From Atopomonas sediminilitoris (GTDB taxonomy: Bacteria; Pseudomonadota; Gammaproteobacteria; Pseudomonadales; Pseudomonadaceae): a stretch of 64,000 nt of DNA. Position 1 is the stretch's first letter. Each line of letters opens with the position of its first letter. A program made the translations under genes and the position numbers. The notes below the pieces were generated by a model. It was not told the DNA's origin, did no database searches, and saw nothing but the letters and a program-made list of their open reading frames with translations. Location of the stretch: contig NZ_JAKUMM010000005.1 in NCBI RefSeq assembly GCF_022601735.1, positions 62,001 through 126,000 of the forward strand, given 5' to 3'. Shown one piece after another: positions 1 to 7,656 of the stretch.

Positions 1-1200
1 GTCGTAATAATTAATGGTGTATGACTCCGCCACACGCCATAAGTTATCGCGATTGTCGTAGTGATCAATAACCAGTAACTGATAACTGTCCTCATCAAAG
101 TAAAAGTCACGGGTTTTATATTGATGGCGCTGGCCGGCTTTTAACGTCGCCCGCACATGCCACACGCGATGCAGCTCATAACGCAATAAATCCGGATTCA
201 CATGTCCGGCTTGAATCATGTCTTTATAACGATTTTTCTTGCTGGCGAACTTATAGCTGTTATAGGGCACGAACTGTTCACGCTTGCCCAATAACTGCCA
301 GTCGTATTTGTCCGGCGCGCCGGAAAACATGTCGAAGTTATCCGTGGTGCGCATGCCGTCTGAGGCCGTGCCGGGCGAGTCGTAGGCCACATTGGGTGTA
401 CGCCGCACACGGCGCTGACCGGCGGCATACAGCCATGCTAAGCGCGGCTCTTGCACTTGGTTAACCGTTTCGTGCACCAACAGCTCGGTGCCGGCTAAGC
501 GCGCCGGTGCCAGTACCGACTGACGGAAATAAAACAGTACATTGCCGTTTTGCTGCGCTTGATTACCGGCAGCAGGGTTGAACAAGAACAAGTCTTCGAT
601 GCTACTGACAAAGAAGCTGCCGTTTTGCTGCGGCACCGCTTGTGCGTAGAAGCGTTTGACGCTGTCGCCGCGATAACGCACTAGGTGGTTCCACAACACT
701 TCCAGCGCCGACTTGGGGATGGGAAACGGCGTGGCCACGGTGAAATCCGCCAAGCCATTGCCACCGTCCAGCAGTTGCGCGCTCTGTGCGTTGGCCTTGA
801 TCGCTTGATAGACCTTGTCGGGGTACGAGGCCGAGCGCCGCGTGGGGTAGACCGGCAAACGCCAGGTCTTGGGGTAACGTTGCAGCATGGCGATTTGTCC
901 CGGGCTTAACTGCTCGCGGTACTGCGCCACATTGGCGTGCTCAATGGCGAACAACGGCTGATCGCTGGCATACGGGTCGCGGTAGCCCTCACCGTCTACA
1001 TAAGCATCGGCCTGCTGTTTTAATCCGCCCTGCCATGGCGGAATAGTTCCAGCGGCGTTGCCAGCCTGCTCGGCGCCGACGGGGGTTAAGCTTGCGCCCA
1101 ATTGCGCCGCCTCTTCGCTACTCACTTTGGCCTGCACGCTGGCGGCTGCTAAGCCGCAGACAATGGCGCCCAAAGCGCGCACTAGGATTGCAGTGTTCAT
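1..1200 (-). CDS. DUF1329 outer-membrane-associated protein (3' part cut by window edge)
   Basis: The frame is open from an ATG at 1200 to the left edge (400 codons, no stop), so the C-terminus lies outside the window. It begins with a Sec signal peptide (hydrophobic stretch, likely cleavage after SVQA) and continues with the Trp/Tyr/Arg-rich soluble sequence typical of DUF1329, including PKTWRLPVYPTRRSA and the YELHRVWHVRATLK segment. DUF1329 proteins are predicted LolB/LppX-like lipid-binding periplasmic or outer-membrane-associated proteins; their biochemical role is not established. The gene follows the DUF1302 gene by 12 bases on the same strand, the usual pairing of these two families, so they form one operon. 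The family call is from sequence recognition; function is unknown. Confidence 0.85.
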   Translation of the reverse strand, partial: MNTAILVRALGAIVCGLAAASVQAKVSSEEAAQLGASLTPVGAEQAGNAAGTIPPWQGGLKQQADAYVDGEGYRDPYASDQPLFAIEHANVAQYREQLSPGQIAMLQRYPKTWRLPVYPTRRSASYPDKVYQAIKANAQSAQLLDGGNGLADFTVATPFPIPKSALEVLWNHLVRYRGDSVKRFYAQAVPQQNGSFFVSSIEDLFLFNPAAGNQAQQNGNVLFYFRQSVLAPARLAGTELLVHETVNQVQEPRLAWLYAAGQRRVRRTPNVAYDSPGTASDGMRTTDNFDMFSGAPDKYDWQLLGKREQFVPYNSYKFASKKNRYKDMIQAGHVNPDLLRYELHRVWHVRATLKAGQRHQYKTRDFYFDEDSYQLLVIDHYDNRDNLWRVAESYTINYYD

Positions 1201-1212
1201 GCGCATCTCTCC

Positions 1213-2964
1213 TTAGAAGCTGTATTTGACGTTAAGGCTCAAAAAGTCGCGGTCGCTACGCTTATTCGCCAGCCCCGCGCCGCTGTAACCGACGTATTTC
1301 ACGCCGACGGTGAAGGCCTCTTGGTAGATGGCGTCCACACCCAACGAGTAGCCTTTGGCCTCTTCCAACAGACCATTGGTTAACTGCGGCGCCACACCGT
1401 TAATACCGTATTGGTAGCTCGCCGAAGGCACCACGTTGACCAGGTTTAAGACGTTGCTGTAGGTCAGCGACAGGCTGGTTTGCGCACCCCAGGCGCTGCT
1501 GGTAGCGCCGTAGTAATCCACATTGGACTCCAGCCCCTGCACGCGACTGGCCACCACTTCGTTCAGCCACGTCGCCGAGTCCGCACCTAGCAAGCCGTTG
1601 AAGTTGTAGATACCGACCAACGAGGCCTGCAGCATGTCTTTCTCGCGATAACCATCGAGGCGCGTGCCGGGGCTAATGCCGCGAGTGCTACCGGTTAACG
1701 CAGTGGGCAGATACTCGCCTAAGCCCAAGGCAATCGGCGTATCGGGGCGGAAACTCAACTCACCAGCCAACGACAGGCCGTTCAGCCAAGTGTCACCGCC
1801 TAGGGTGGTGTTGAAGCTCACGCCATACAGGTCACGATGCTCCAGATACTCGGCGTAATAACGCGCGGTATTGGCCACGGGCAAAGCACCGACCACCGGC
1901 AGCGTGGTGGTTTGCGCCACGGTGAGGCCAAGCATCGGCGCGGTCATGCTGTAACGCAGGTAATAGGCGCCGAACTCCGTATCGTTAAGCTCGGGCACAA
2001 ACCAGCGCAGCGCTAGACCGTATTGACTGGCCGAGTCAGCATCCACATCGCTGTCACGCTGAATAAACGTGGTCGGCAGATAACCCTTGATGAGGTTATT
2101 GATCGCCCCAGCCGGCAAAGCATCGGCATACGCTTGTGCGGCGACTGGGCTGTCAAAGGCGCGGCCACTGGTAAGCGGCTCTTGCAGTGGCGATACGCTT
2201 AAGTAATCGCAGCCTTCGCCGAGCACATCGAGGGTGGAGTAATAGGTGCCGCAGGGGTCGATTTTTGAGGCTTCCCACGCCCAACCGGGTTGCCAATAGG
2301 CTTCAATGCTCAGGTTATCGCGCAGCTCGAACGAGCCGTAGAGCATAAAGGTCGGCATGTAAGCCTCTTTGACCTCCGAGCCTGGCGCGCGCAAGGCGTT
2401 GATGTCCACTGGATTGGTGACGCCAATGCCGTTTTGGTAGAACAGGCCCTCGCCCCAGTTAATCACCTGCCGCCCCACGCGCAGGTTAAAGGCGCGCTCA
2501 TCCAGCCATGTACCGCTACCGTAAACAAAGGCATCCAGAATATCGGCACTGGAGCCCGCTTCATCGAGGCCGTCACTGCTGATCGCGCGATGCCTACGGC
2601 CGTCTTCTTCCAGCTCAAAGTCGTAGAACGCTTTACCGCGCAAAAACACGCCATAGCGGCCTTGGTAGTTGAAGTCCAAGTCGCTGACCGCCTTGACCAC
2701 TTGGGAAAACAACTCGCCTTTTTTGAAGTTGAGATTGCCGTCATCGCTGTTGATCAGGGCCGCGTTATCGCCGCGCCCACCATTGGCGCGCGCAATCAAG
2801 CGCCGGTCTTGGCTTTCCATGCGGTAGCTAACGCCGTAGGAAAGCGTGGTATCGATGGATAGCGTCCAGTCCGGCTCGCGGATTTGGAACGCTTGGCTCG
2901 CAGTACTGCAACCCATCAGCGCGATTGCGCCGAGTGCGAGAGGGCATCGTCCGTGTGCGCTCAC
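1213..2964 (-). CDS. DUF1302 predicted outer-membrane beta-barrel protein
   Basis: A protein of about 583 residues. I chose the GTG at 2964 because GAGGA lies about 6 bases upstream and it places a signal peptide (ending near ASQA) at the N-terminus; a longer reading to 3039 has no such support. The mature protein has alternating hydrophobic/polar strands, many Tyr/Trp/Gly residues and a terminal Phe (SLNVKYSF), as expected for an outer-membrane barrel. It contains the DUF1302 signature region LRVGRQVINWGEG near residue 165. DUF1302 and DUF1329 partners recur together, often near lipid or steroid catabolism genes and exporters. Its divergent neighbour is an extracellular PHA depolymerase, which suggests (inference only) uptake of hydroxyalkanoate or other hydrophobic products. 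Confidence 0.85.
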   Translation of the reverse strand: MSAHGRCPLALGAIALMGCSTASQAFQIREPDWTLSIDTTLSYGVSYRMESQDRRLIARANGGRGDNAALINSDDGNLNFKKGELFSQVVKAVSDLDFNYQGRYGVFLRGKAFYDFELEEDGRRHRAISSDGLDEAGSSADILDAFVYGSGTWLDERAFNLRVGRQVINWGEGLFYQNGIGVTNPVDINALRAPGSEVKEAYMPTFMLYGSFELRDNLSIEAYWQPGWAWEASKIDPCGTYYSTLDVLGEGCDYLSVSPLQEPLTSGRAFDSPVAAQAYADALPAGAINNLIKGYLPTTFIQRDSDVDADSASQYGLALRWFVPELNDTEFGAYYLRYSMTAPMLGLTVAQTTTLPVVGALPVANTARYYAEYLEHRDLYGVSFNTTLGGDTWLNGLSLAGELSFRPDTPIALGLGEYLPTALTGSTRGISPGTRLDGYREKDMLQASLVGIYNFNGLLGADSATWLNEVVASRVQGLESNVDYYGATSSAWGAQTSLSLTYSNVLNLVNVVPSASYQYGINGVAPQLTNGLLEEAKGYSLGVDAIYQEAFTVGVKYVGYSGAGLANKRSDRDFLSLNVKYSF

Positions 2965-2994
2965 GATGTTTTCCTCGTGGTTATTTTTGGAATC

Positions 2995-3008
2995 GGAACA
3001 TCGGTTCC
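2995..3008. promoter_or_regulatory. Palindrome GGAAC-N4-GTTCC in divergent promoter region
   Basis: A perfect 5-4-5 inverted repeat lies 31 bases upstream of the DUF1302 start, in the spacer shared with the PHA depolymerase gene. It shares the GGAA/TTCC half-site with a second inverted repeat at 3092-3107. It could be an operator for a regulator encoded elsewhere; no regulator gene is adjacent. Confidence 0.35.
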
Positions 3009-3091
3009 AATAAATAGACCTGCAATCGGCAATGCGCAAGATTTAATTTGTAACAGTGAAATGGCGATACCGTCGGTCAGAATCGTATTTA

Positions 3092-3107
3092 CGGAACTTA
3101 AATTCCG
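3092..3107. promoter_or_regulatory. Palindrome CGGAA-N6-TTCCG upstream of PHA depolymerase gene
   Basis: A 5-6-5 inverted repeat in an A/T-rich stretch, about 43 bases upstream of the depolymerase ATG. With 2995-3008 it gives two related sites flanking the divergent promoters. Operator function is inferred. Confidence 0.35.
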
Positions 3108-3149
3108 ATTTATCGCTATAGGGCCCTAGTCCTATCGAGGATCGCCAAC

Positions 3150-3980
3150 ATGTTACGCACCCTGTGTTGCCTATCCGCCTTGAGCCTATTCAGTAGCCTG
3201 AGCGTTGCTCAGTCGCCCTGTAGCGAGCGCAGCAAGACCTTGCTGCTACCGGCCAAAGTCAGTTGCAGCTATCAATCACGCTGGATTGATTCCGGCGTGG
3301 TGGGCCAACGTAAAGTGATCTACCAAGTACCCAGCGGCACACCACCGGCAGCAGGATGGCCGGCGGTGCTGATTTACCAAGGCTCGTTTTTCCCGCTGAA
3401 TAACTTCACCTACTACAGCAACATGCCCTTTGGCGGTTACTACCAAGGCAAGTTAATTCAAGCCTTGTTAGAGGGTGGCTACGCGGTGATTGCCCCCAGC
3501 GCGCCAGCGGATTTGTTCTGGCAAACCAATATCCCCGGCCTAGCGCAGGCGTATGAACTGAGCACCGACTTCGACTTTCTCAACAATGTTCTCGCCGCCA
3601 TGCACGGCGGCGCCTTTGGCCCGCTGAACAGGCAGCGCCAATACGCTACCGGCATCTCCAGCGGCGGCTACAACACCAGCCGCATGGCGGTGTCCTTCGC
3701 CGGCGAGTTTCGCGCGCTGGCGGTGCAATCTGGCTCTTATGCAACGTGCTCGGGGCCGCTATGCCTCGTGCCAGACAACCTGCCAAGCGACCATCCACCC
3801 ACGTTATTTGTGCACGGTTTTATTGATGCCGTCGTGCCCTGGTGGAGCATGGATCTGTATTACGACCGATTGCTGTACCAAGGTATCGCGACGGCACGAC
3901 ACACCGAACTCAGCGGCGGACATGAGTGGTTTGCTCGCTCGCCGGCAACAATCAAAGCGTGGTTTGATCAGCACCCATAA
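3150..3980 (+). CDS. phaZ: Extracellular medium-chain-length polyhydroxyalkanoate depolymerase
   Basis: A 276-residue secreted alpha/beta hydrolase that closely resembles, from memory, the extracellular mcl-PHA depolymerase of Pseudomonas fluorescens GK13 (278 residues). It has a signal peptide (about residues 1-20), an oxyanion region near IYQGSFF (75-81), a G-I-S-S-G lipase box with nucleophile Ser170, Asp226 in HGFIDAVVPWW and His258 in GGHEW. These correspond to Ser172, Asp228 and His260 of the GK13 enzyme with a constant offset of two. It hydrolyses extracellular poly(3-hydroxyoctanoate)-type polyester to hydroxyalkanoate monomers or dimers. The ATG follows GAGGA by about 9 bases. It is divergent from the DUF1302/DUF1329 operon, and its 3' end is 12 bases from the convergent exonuclease gene, with no terminator visible between them. 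Confidence 0.88.
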   Translation: MLRTLCCLSALSLFSSLSVAQSPCSERSKTLLLPAKVSCSYQSRWIDSGVVGQRKVIYQVPSGTPPAAGWPAVLIYQGSFFPLNNFTYYSNMPFGGYYQGKLIQALLEGGYAVIAPSAPADLFWQTNIPGLAQAYELSTDFDFLNNVLAAMHGGAFGPLNRQRQYATGISSGGYNTSRMAVSFAGEFRALAVQSGSYATCSGPLCLVPDNLPSDHPPTLFVHGFIDAVVPWWSMDLYYDRLLYQGIATARHTELSGGHEWFARSPATIKAWFDQHP

Positions 3981-3992
3981 CCACTAACACCA

Positions 3993-4445
3993 CTACCCCC
4001 GCGCCCACGCCAGTGCCAGCTGGCGTGCGTCTTCGAGGGCATGGTGAGGAAATAGGCTGTCGGGCAGGTCATCGCGCAGGTGGCCGACGTGCTTGAACTT
4101 GCGCTGCAAGCGGCCAGGCCAAGGGACGCCGCTGGCGCTGAACAACTGGTCAAGCATCATGCTGTCCCAGACCGGCGCATCGCTGGCGACTTCAACGTGG
4201 CCATCGAGGCTTTCGACAAAGCTGCGCAGCGCTAAGGCCGCTTCGCTGAGCGACATACCGTCCTCGGCCAGATTCAGCTGCGGCAGTACGTTCTCGCGCA
4301 CAAACTCGCTGCATTGGTGTTCGTGCCAATGATCATTCAGTTCAACGTAAAAGGTGCTGCCCTCTTCACTGACCAGCGCCAGCGAGATCAGCAGGGCATC
4401 CGCCTTCAGATCAGTGAATTCGGTATCGATAAAGACCAACGCCAT
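3993..4445 (-). CDS. DEDDh-type 3'-5' exonuclease-like protein
   Basis: A compact 150-residue protein beginning MALVFIDTEFTDL, the exonuclease I motif (Asp7, Glu9) of the RNase H-like DEDD superfamily. SDAPVWDSMMLDQL supplies the middle Asp region, and HHALEDARQLA near the C-terminus supplies the His and final Asp of the DEDDh subgroup. All key acidic residues appear present, so it is probably an active exoribonuclease or exodeoxyribonuclease; the substrate is unknown. It lies on the same strand, 73 bases downstream of the plcB operon's last gene, and may be read through from it or have its own promoter. Short stand-alone proteins of this type (Rv2179c-like) are known in bacteria. Confidence 0.7.
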   Translation of the reverse strand: MALVFIDTEFTDLKADALLISLALVSEEGSTFYVELNDHWHEHQCSEFVRENVLPQLNLAEDGMSLSEAALALRSFVESLDGHVEVASDAPVWDSMMLDQLFSASGVPWPGRLQRKFKHVGHLRDDLPDSLFPHHALEDARQLALAWARG

Positions 4446-4518
4446 GCGGTGGCATCCTTGCGACGGTTATGTCTTGTCAGACTAGAAGCTAACGTGCACG
4501 GCGTCGACTGCGGGGCGT

Positions 4519-5103
4519 TTATTGCGGCAGCAGGCTGGGCTTTTCTTGTTGCAAACGCGCCTGCATGGCGCTGAGTTGTTCGACCGCTAAGCGCGCCTCG
4601 CGAATTTCTTCTGGCGTGCGTTCGCCCAACTGCTCGGCTTGGTCGATACGCTGTTTGATCTGGGGAATGTCTTTAACAATCCCGGTGTAGCTGCGCAGCA
4701 AGTCATCCAACTGTTGCTGCTCGTAGTCGCTGTACTGCTGCGGATCAGCCAACTGCGCGGCGCTGGGCAAGGCGCGCGGGGCGCTCTGCAGCAGCGCAGG
4801 GCTGCGCGGATCGCCTTGTTCAGCCATCACCTGCATCAAGGTGATCGCCTCGGCGGGGCTTAACGGTGTTGCTTCGGGGCTGTCCTGCGCAGGCGTAGGG
4901 GCCTGTGGTGCAGGGCTCAGGCTAAAGGCATCGACGTTAGTCGCGACCGCCTTCGGCCCAGTCGATACTCCACCAACCGTGGGCACTGGCATGTTGCTCG
5001 CCGGTACCACGGCCTGCGGCGCGGCGGGCTGTGGGTACCACCACAGCACCGCGCCAACACCAACGCCACTGAGCCCTGCGGCCACCAACAACCAACGCAT
5101 CAC
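4519..5103 (-). CDS. Membrane-anchored helical periplasmic protein of the plcB operon
   Basis: A protein of 194 residues. Residues 3-21 form one transmembrane helix, followed by WWYP, a Pro/Ala/Val-rich linker (about 24-80) and a Gln/Glu/Leu-rich, probably coiled helical C-terminal half (about 85-190). This layout (uncleaved anchor, flexible linker, helical arm) is that of steric lipase foldases (Lif), though the protein is shorter and I do not see the Lif signature motif. The ATG overlaps the TGA of the upstream parvulin gene in ATGA, so translation is coupled. I infer it helps fold or secrete the phospholipase C encoded two genes upstream. A small gene at this place downstream of plcB exists in P. 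aeruginosa as I recall. Function is unproven. Confidence 0.55.
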   Translation of the reverse strand: MMRWLLVAAGLSGVGVGAVLWWYPQPAAPQAVVPASNMPVPTVGGVSTGPKAVATNVDAFSLSPAPQAPTPAQDSPEATPLSPAEAITLMQVMAEQGDPRSPALLQSAPRALPSAAQLADPQQYSDYEQQQLDDLLRSYTGIVKDIPQIKQRIDQAEQLGERTPEEIREARLAVEQLSAMQARLQQEKPSLLPQ

Positions 5104-6359
5104 AGGCCTTGCACCTTGGCGTTGGCGCGCAGCGTTGCCAGCTGCGTTTCCACTTGCTGCGCCAGCTTGATACGCGCCACCTGCTGGTTCACCTCGCGGC
5201 GCACGCTGGGGTCGCTCAATGGCAACAACCGATCTTGTCGGCTGCGCACCTGCACAATCTCAAAAAAGCCATCGAGCCACATCGGCTGTGACACGCTATC
5301 GGCTTTTTGAATCAACGCGGTTTTATGCAGAAAGCTCAAGTTGGGGTCATCGTGGCGAACCAAGCCCAAGTCACCCGGAGGGTCTTGCTCTTTGTCCTGC
5401 GCCAATGAGTATTGCCGCACGGCCTCGGCAAAGGGCAAACCTTGCTCGATTTCAGCGTACACGGCGTCGGCCTTGGCTTGGCTATCAAGACGAATATGCG
5501 CTGCCTGCACTTGCGCCACGTTCATGAACTCGGCTTGATGCGCTTGGTAGTAGTCCTTGGCCTCGGCGTCGCTGACCTTAGCAGCCATGGCTTTAAGCAC
5601 CGGCGTCTCGTGATGGAAGTCGCTGTGCAGCCCCAGTTGGTGCATGTATTTGTGTCGCACCAGCTTGTCGCGCACTAAGGTGCGAATACCGTCGATCTCC
5701 GCTTGGCTGTAGCCCAGATCCTTGAGCTGATACCAATAGAACGCGCGCTGCAGGTGTTGCGCCACTTGCTGGCCCAAGTACTGCAGGTTGCCTTTTTGTA
5801 GTTCGACCTTGCCCTGCACGGCAACGCTGTCCCACACCTCCAGCAGGCTTAACGCGTGCGCCGGCTGCTGTGGAAACTGCCACGTGACCAGCGTCGCTTG
5901 CGCCACGTCGGCACGCTGGCTTTGATCCAACCACAAGCTATCCAACGCGACTAAACCGGCGCGCGGTTGTAGCAAAGCCGCCAACTGCGCGCTGGTCATC
6001 GGCTGCGGGGCGCTGAGGTAGGGCTGAAAGTCACGCTCAAGCTGTTTGCCAAGCACACGCTCCAGCAGATCGGCGCTTTCCAGCTCCAGATCCACCGCAA
6101 GGCTCGCTTGATTGGCCGCGCTCAAATCACCGGCCACCGCCTGCGCCAGCACATGGTTATCCACCACACCTTGGCGAACTTGGCTTAGATCGGTGTTGAA
6201 TTTCACCCGGGTCAGCGCTTTTTCCAGCAAGGCGATGCTTTTGGCCGGTAGCCGGGTGCCGTTGATGATCAGGTCGCTGCTCGCCCAACCGCTGCTGCTG
6301 AGGGCAAGCCCCAGCAGCAGGGTGAACGTGCCGACCGTGCGCTTACAGCGACTGGCCAT
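5100..6359 (-). CDS. Periplasmic parvulin-type peptidyl-prolyl isomerase (SurA/PpiC-like)
   Basis: A 419-residue protein with a signal peptide (cleavage after SSGWA, residue about 27). A long helical N-terminal part (about 30-260) is followed by one PpiC rotamase domain (about 265-375), with QVQAAHIRLDS, FAEAVRQYSLAQD and GDLGLV typical of parvulins, and a C-terminal helix. SurA and PrsA have the same plan of a chaperone-like helical module around a rotamase. The ATG at 6359 lies inside the last codons of plcB (17-base overlap) without a clear ribosome-binding site, so it is probably translationally coupled to plcB. Its next gene overlaps by 4 bases. The tight operon suggests a foldase devoted to the phospholipase rather than a general SurA; that is inference. 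Confidence 0.75.
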   Translation of the reverse strand: MASRCKRTVGTFTLLLGLALSSSGWASSDLIINGTRLPAKSIALLEKALTRVKFNTDLSQVRQGVVDNHVLAQAVAGDLSAANQASLAVDLELESADLLERVLGKQLERDFQPYLSAPQPMTSAQLAALLQPRAGLVALDSLWLDQSQRADVAQATLVTWQFPQQPAHALSLLEVWDSVAVQGKVELQKGNLQYLGQQVAQHLQRAFYWYQLKDLGYSQAEIDGIRTLVRDKLVRHKYMHQLGLHSDFHHETPVLKAMAAKVSDAEAKDYYQAHQAEFMNVAQVQAAHIRLDSQAKADAVYAEIEQGLPFAEAVRQYSLAQDKEQDPPGDLGLVRHDDPNLSFLHKTALIQKADSVSQPMWLDGFFEIVQVRSRQDRLLPLSDPSVRREVNQQVARIKLAQQVETQLATLRANAKVQGL

Positions 6360-7326
6360 AGAAATGATTAGCGCCCTTGGTCAACACCGTGACGGTCGAG
6401 GCAATCGATTCTGGGATCAGCTTCTTGGCCACGCGCAAACGCGTGGTGTGGCTGGTGTCGTACAGCGGCTCAGGGTGCTGATATGCCACCTGCGCAGTTT
6501 GCGTGATGGTGTCACGCAAGGGCTTAGCGGCACTGTAGCCAGTCACGACCGCCGCTACTGCAGCGGGGTTATTCAGCTGGTTGCTTTGGTAGTTATCTTC
6601 CACCCAGCCTTCCCAGCTGGAGTGGCCGTTGGCCGAGGTAATCCAAGTGTGGTGCGGCTGCGCCACGTCGCCGGTGGCGTGCAGCGAGTAACCGATGGTT
6701 TGCAGCGAAGGCGCGCGCTTGAACTGCTCGAACCAGTAGTTAGCCAAGTTGTCGATCGGCTGGAAAGCCATCTTCTGGAAGTCATCGTAGTGCTCTTTCC
6801 AGTTAGAGCGGCTGCCCTGACGGTAGTTGGCTTCGGTGGTGTTGTAGTCGTCGTCTTTCAGACCACGGTTGTACAAGTACACCATCGCGTACCAATCCAC
6901 ATCGGCAATGCCGCCATCGACCTTGTGGTAACGATAGTCGTAGCCGCCGTGGTCGTTACCGTGGGCATCACCCTGACGACCCATGTTGATGAAGTGCCAG
7001 TACGAGGTGTAGCTGACGATCGAGGCCGCCAAGCCATACACCGGCGCGCGCTCATAGCCGACCCACCAGCCACCCAGACGGGTGTCTTTGAAGTCGTCGA
7101 CGTCGTAGGCCGCTTGACCGAGGATGTCGCCAGCCTTGGCTTCGCTGCCGGCCGCGCCGACATAAAACTGATAAGCACGCTTCATCTCCGCCGTGGCGTA
7201 GCTGGAGTTCATGAAGGCGAGGGCGTCTTTAACGATGTTTTTGTGCGTCGGCTGAGTCCAAGCGCTGGCCTGTGTCGCTGACACAGCCAAAGCCAGACCC
7301 GCCGCCAGTGCGGTGAGGTGTTTCAT
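6343..7326 (-). CDS. plcB: Secreted zinc-dependent phospholipase C
   Basis: A protein of 327 residues. The ATG at 7326 is preceded by GAGAG. The signal peptide ends ...TQASA, so the mature protein starts with Trp23; in the zinc phospholipase C/P1 nuclease fold the mature N-terminal Trp ligates zinc. Further ligand candidates are His28 (PTHKN), Asp residues of AYDVDDF, the HATGDVAQPHH motif (the HxxxD zinc signature) and His residues of the HGNDHGG segment. P. aeruginosa PlcB (about 328 residues, next to aroE/hemF) hydrolyses phosphatidylethanolamine and supports chemotaxis to it; Legionella PlcA/PlcB are relatives. Here it heads a three-gene operon with a parvulin and an anchored helical protein. 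P1-type nuclease activity is the alternative but less likely. Confidence 0.75.
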   Translation of the reverse strand: MKHLTALAAGLALAVSATQASAWTQPTHKNIVKDALAFMNSSYATAEMKRAYQFYVGAAGSEAKAGDILGQAAYDVDDFKDTRLGGWWVGYERAPVYGLAASIVSYTSYWHFINMGRQGDAHGNDHGGYDYRYHKVDGGIADVDWYAMVYLYNRGLKDDDYNTTEANYRQGSRSNWKEHYDDFQKMAFQPIDNLANYWFEQFKRAPSLQTIGYSLHATGDVAQPHHTWITSANGHSSWEGWVEDNYQSNQLNNPAAVAAVVTGYSAAKPLRDTITQTAQVAYQHPEPLYDTSHTTRLRVAKKLIPESIASTVTVLTKGANHFYGQSL

Positions 7327-7372
7327 GGTGAGCTCTCTTTTTTTATTGGGTTTGAGCATTGCAACAGGTGAA

Positions 7373-7392
7373 GTTGTCGCCGCCGTGACAAC
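7373..7392. promoter_or_regulatory. Inverted repeat upstream of plcB
   Basis: GTTGTC and GACAAC form a 6-8-6 inverted repeat 47-66 bases upstream of the plcB ATG. It could be an operator or a 5' leader hairpin. It does not resemble a Pho box. Confidence 0.35.
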
Positions 7393-7562
7393 ACGGCCGC
7401 TGGAGCCTTAACAAAACTAGCCTTGCACCCTATATTTTTTAGGGCGCGCAGCGCCTTGTCGAAGACTCCAGCACAGCAGCCTAGGGTGCGTTGTTAGGCC
7501 CGACAAGGGCCGCTCAGAAGATTGGCCCGATCGCCAAAGCACTGGCCGATCTGCACAAACGA

Positions 7563-7601
7563 CCACGCCGCGCGCGAGGTAAATCTCAGCGCGCGGCGTG
7601 G
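7563..7601 (-). terminator. Strong 13-bp hairpin downstream of pbpG
   Basis: Perfect 13-base arms (7563-7575 and 7589-7601, CCACGCCGCGCGC type) enclose a 13-base loop that contains a smaller GAG/CTC pairing. It lies 56 bases past the pbpG stop. On the minus strand it is followed by TCGTTTG, a weak T-run, so it is a probable terminator or 3'-end stabiliser. Confidence 0.55.
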
Positions 7602-7656
7602 TGGTGCAGCTGCGGGTGCAGACGTTGTGCTGGCAACGGGTCTGCCAAATGCAGCG

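Larger units (their letters stand above)
7327..7656. other. Intergenic region between plcB and pbpG
   Basis: A 330-base stretch with no credible gene. It holds the plcB leader, an inverted repeat GTTGTC-N8-GACAAC at 7373-7392, an A/T-rich patch around 7429-7440 that may be part of the plcB promoter, and a strong GC hairpin at 7563-7601. Small open frames here have no ribosome-binding sites and no recognisable sequence. Confidence 0.6.

Noticed and set aside
2290..2862. 190-codon plus-strand frame opposite the DUF1302 gene
   Set aside because: No ribosome-binding site or domain; the minus-strand protein has a clear signal peptide and family match.
6112..7281. Long open frame (389 codons) on the plus strand opposite plcB and the parvulin gene
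   Set aside because: It is low-complexity Val/Arg/Leu-rich sequence without family motifs or a ribosome-binding site, antisense to two well-supported genes; a product of high-GC third-position bias.
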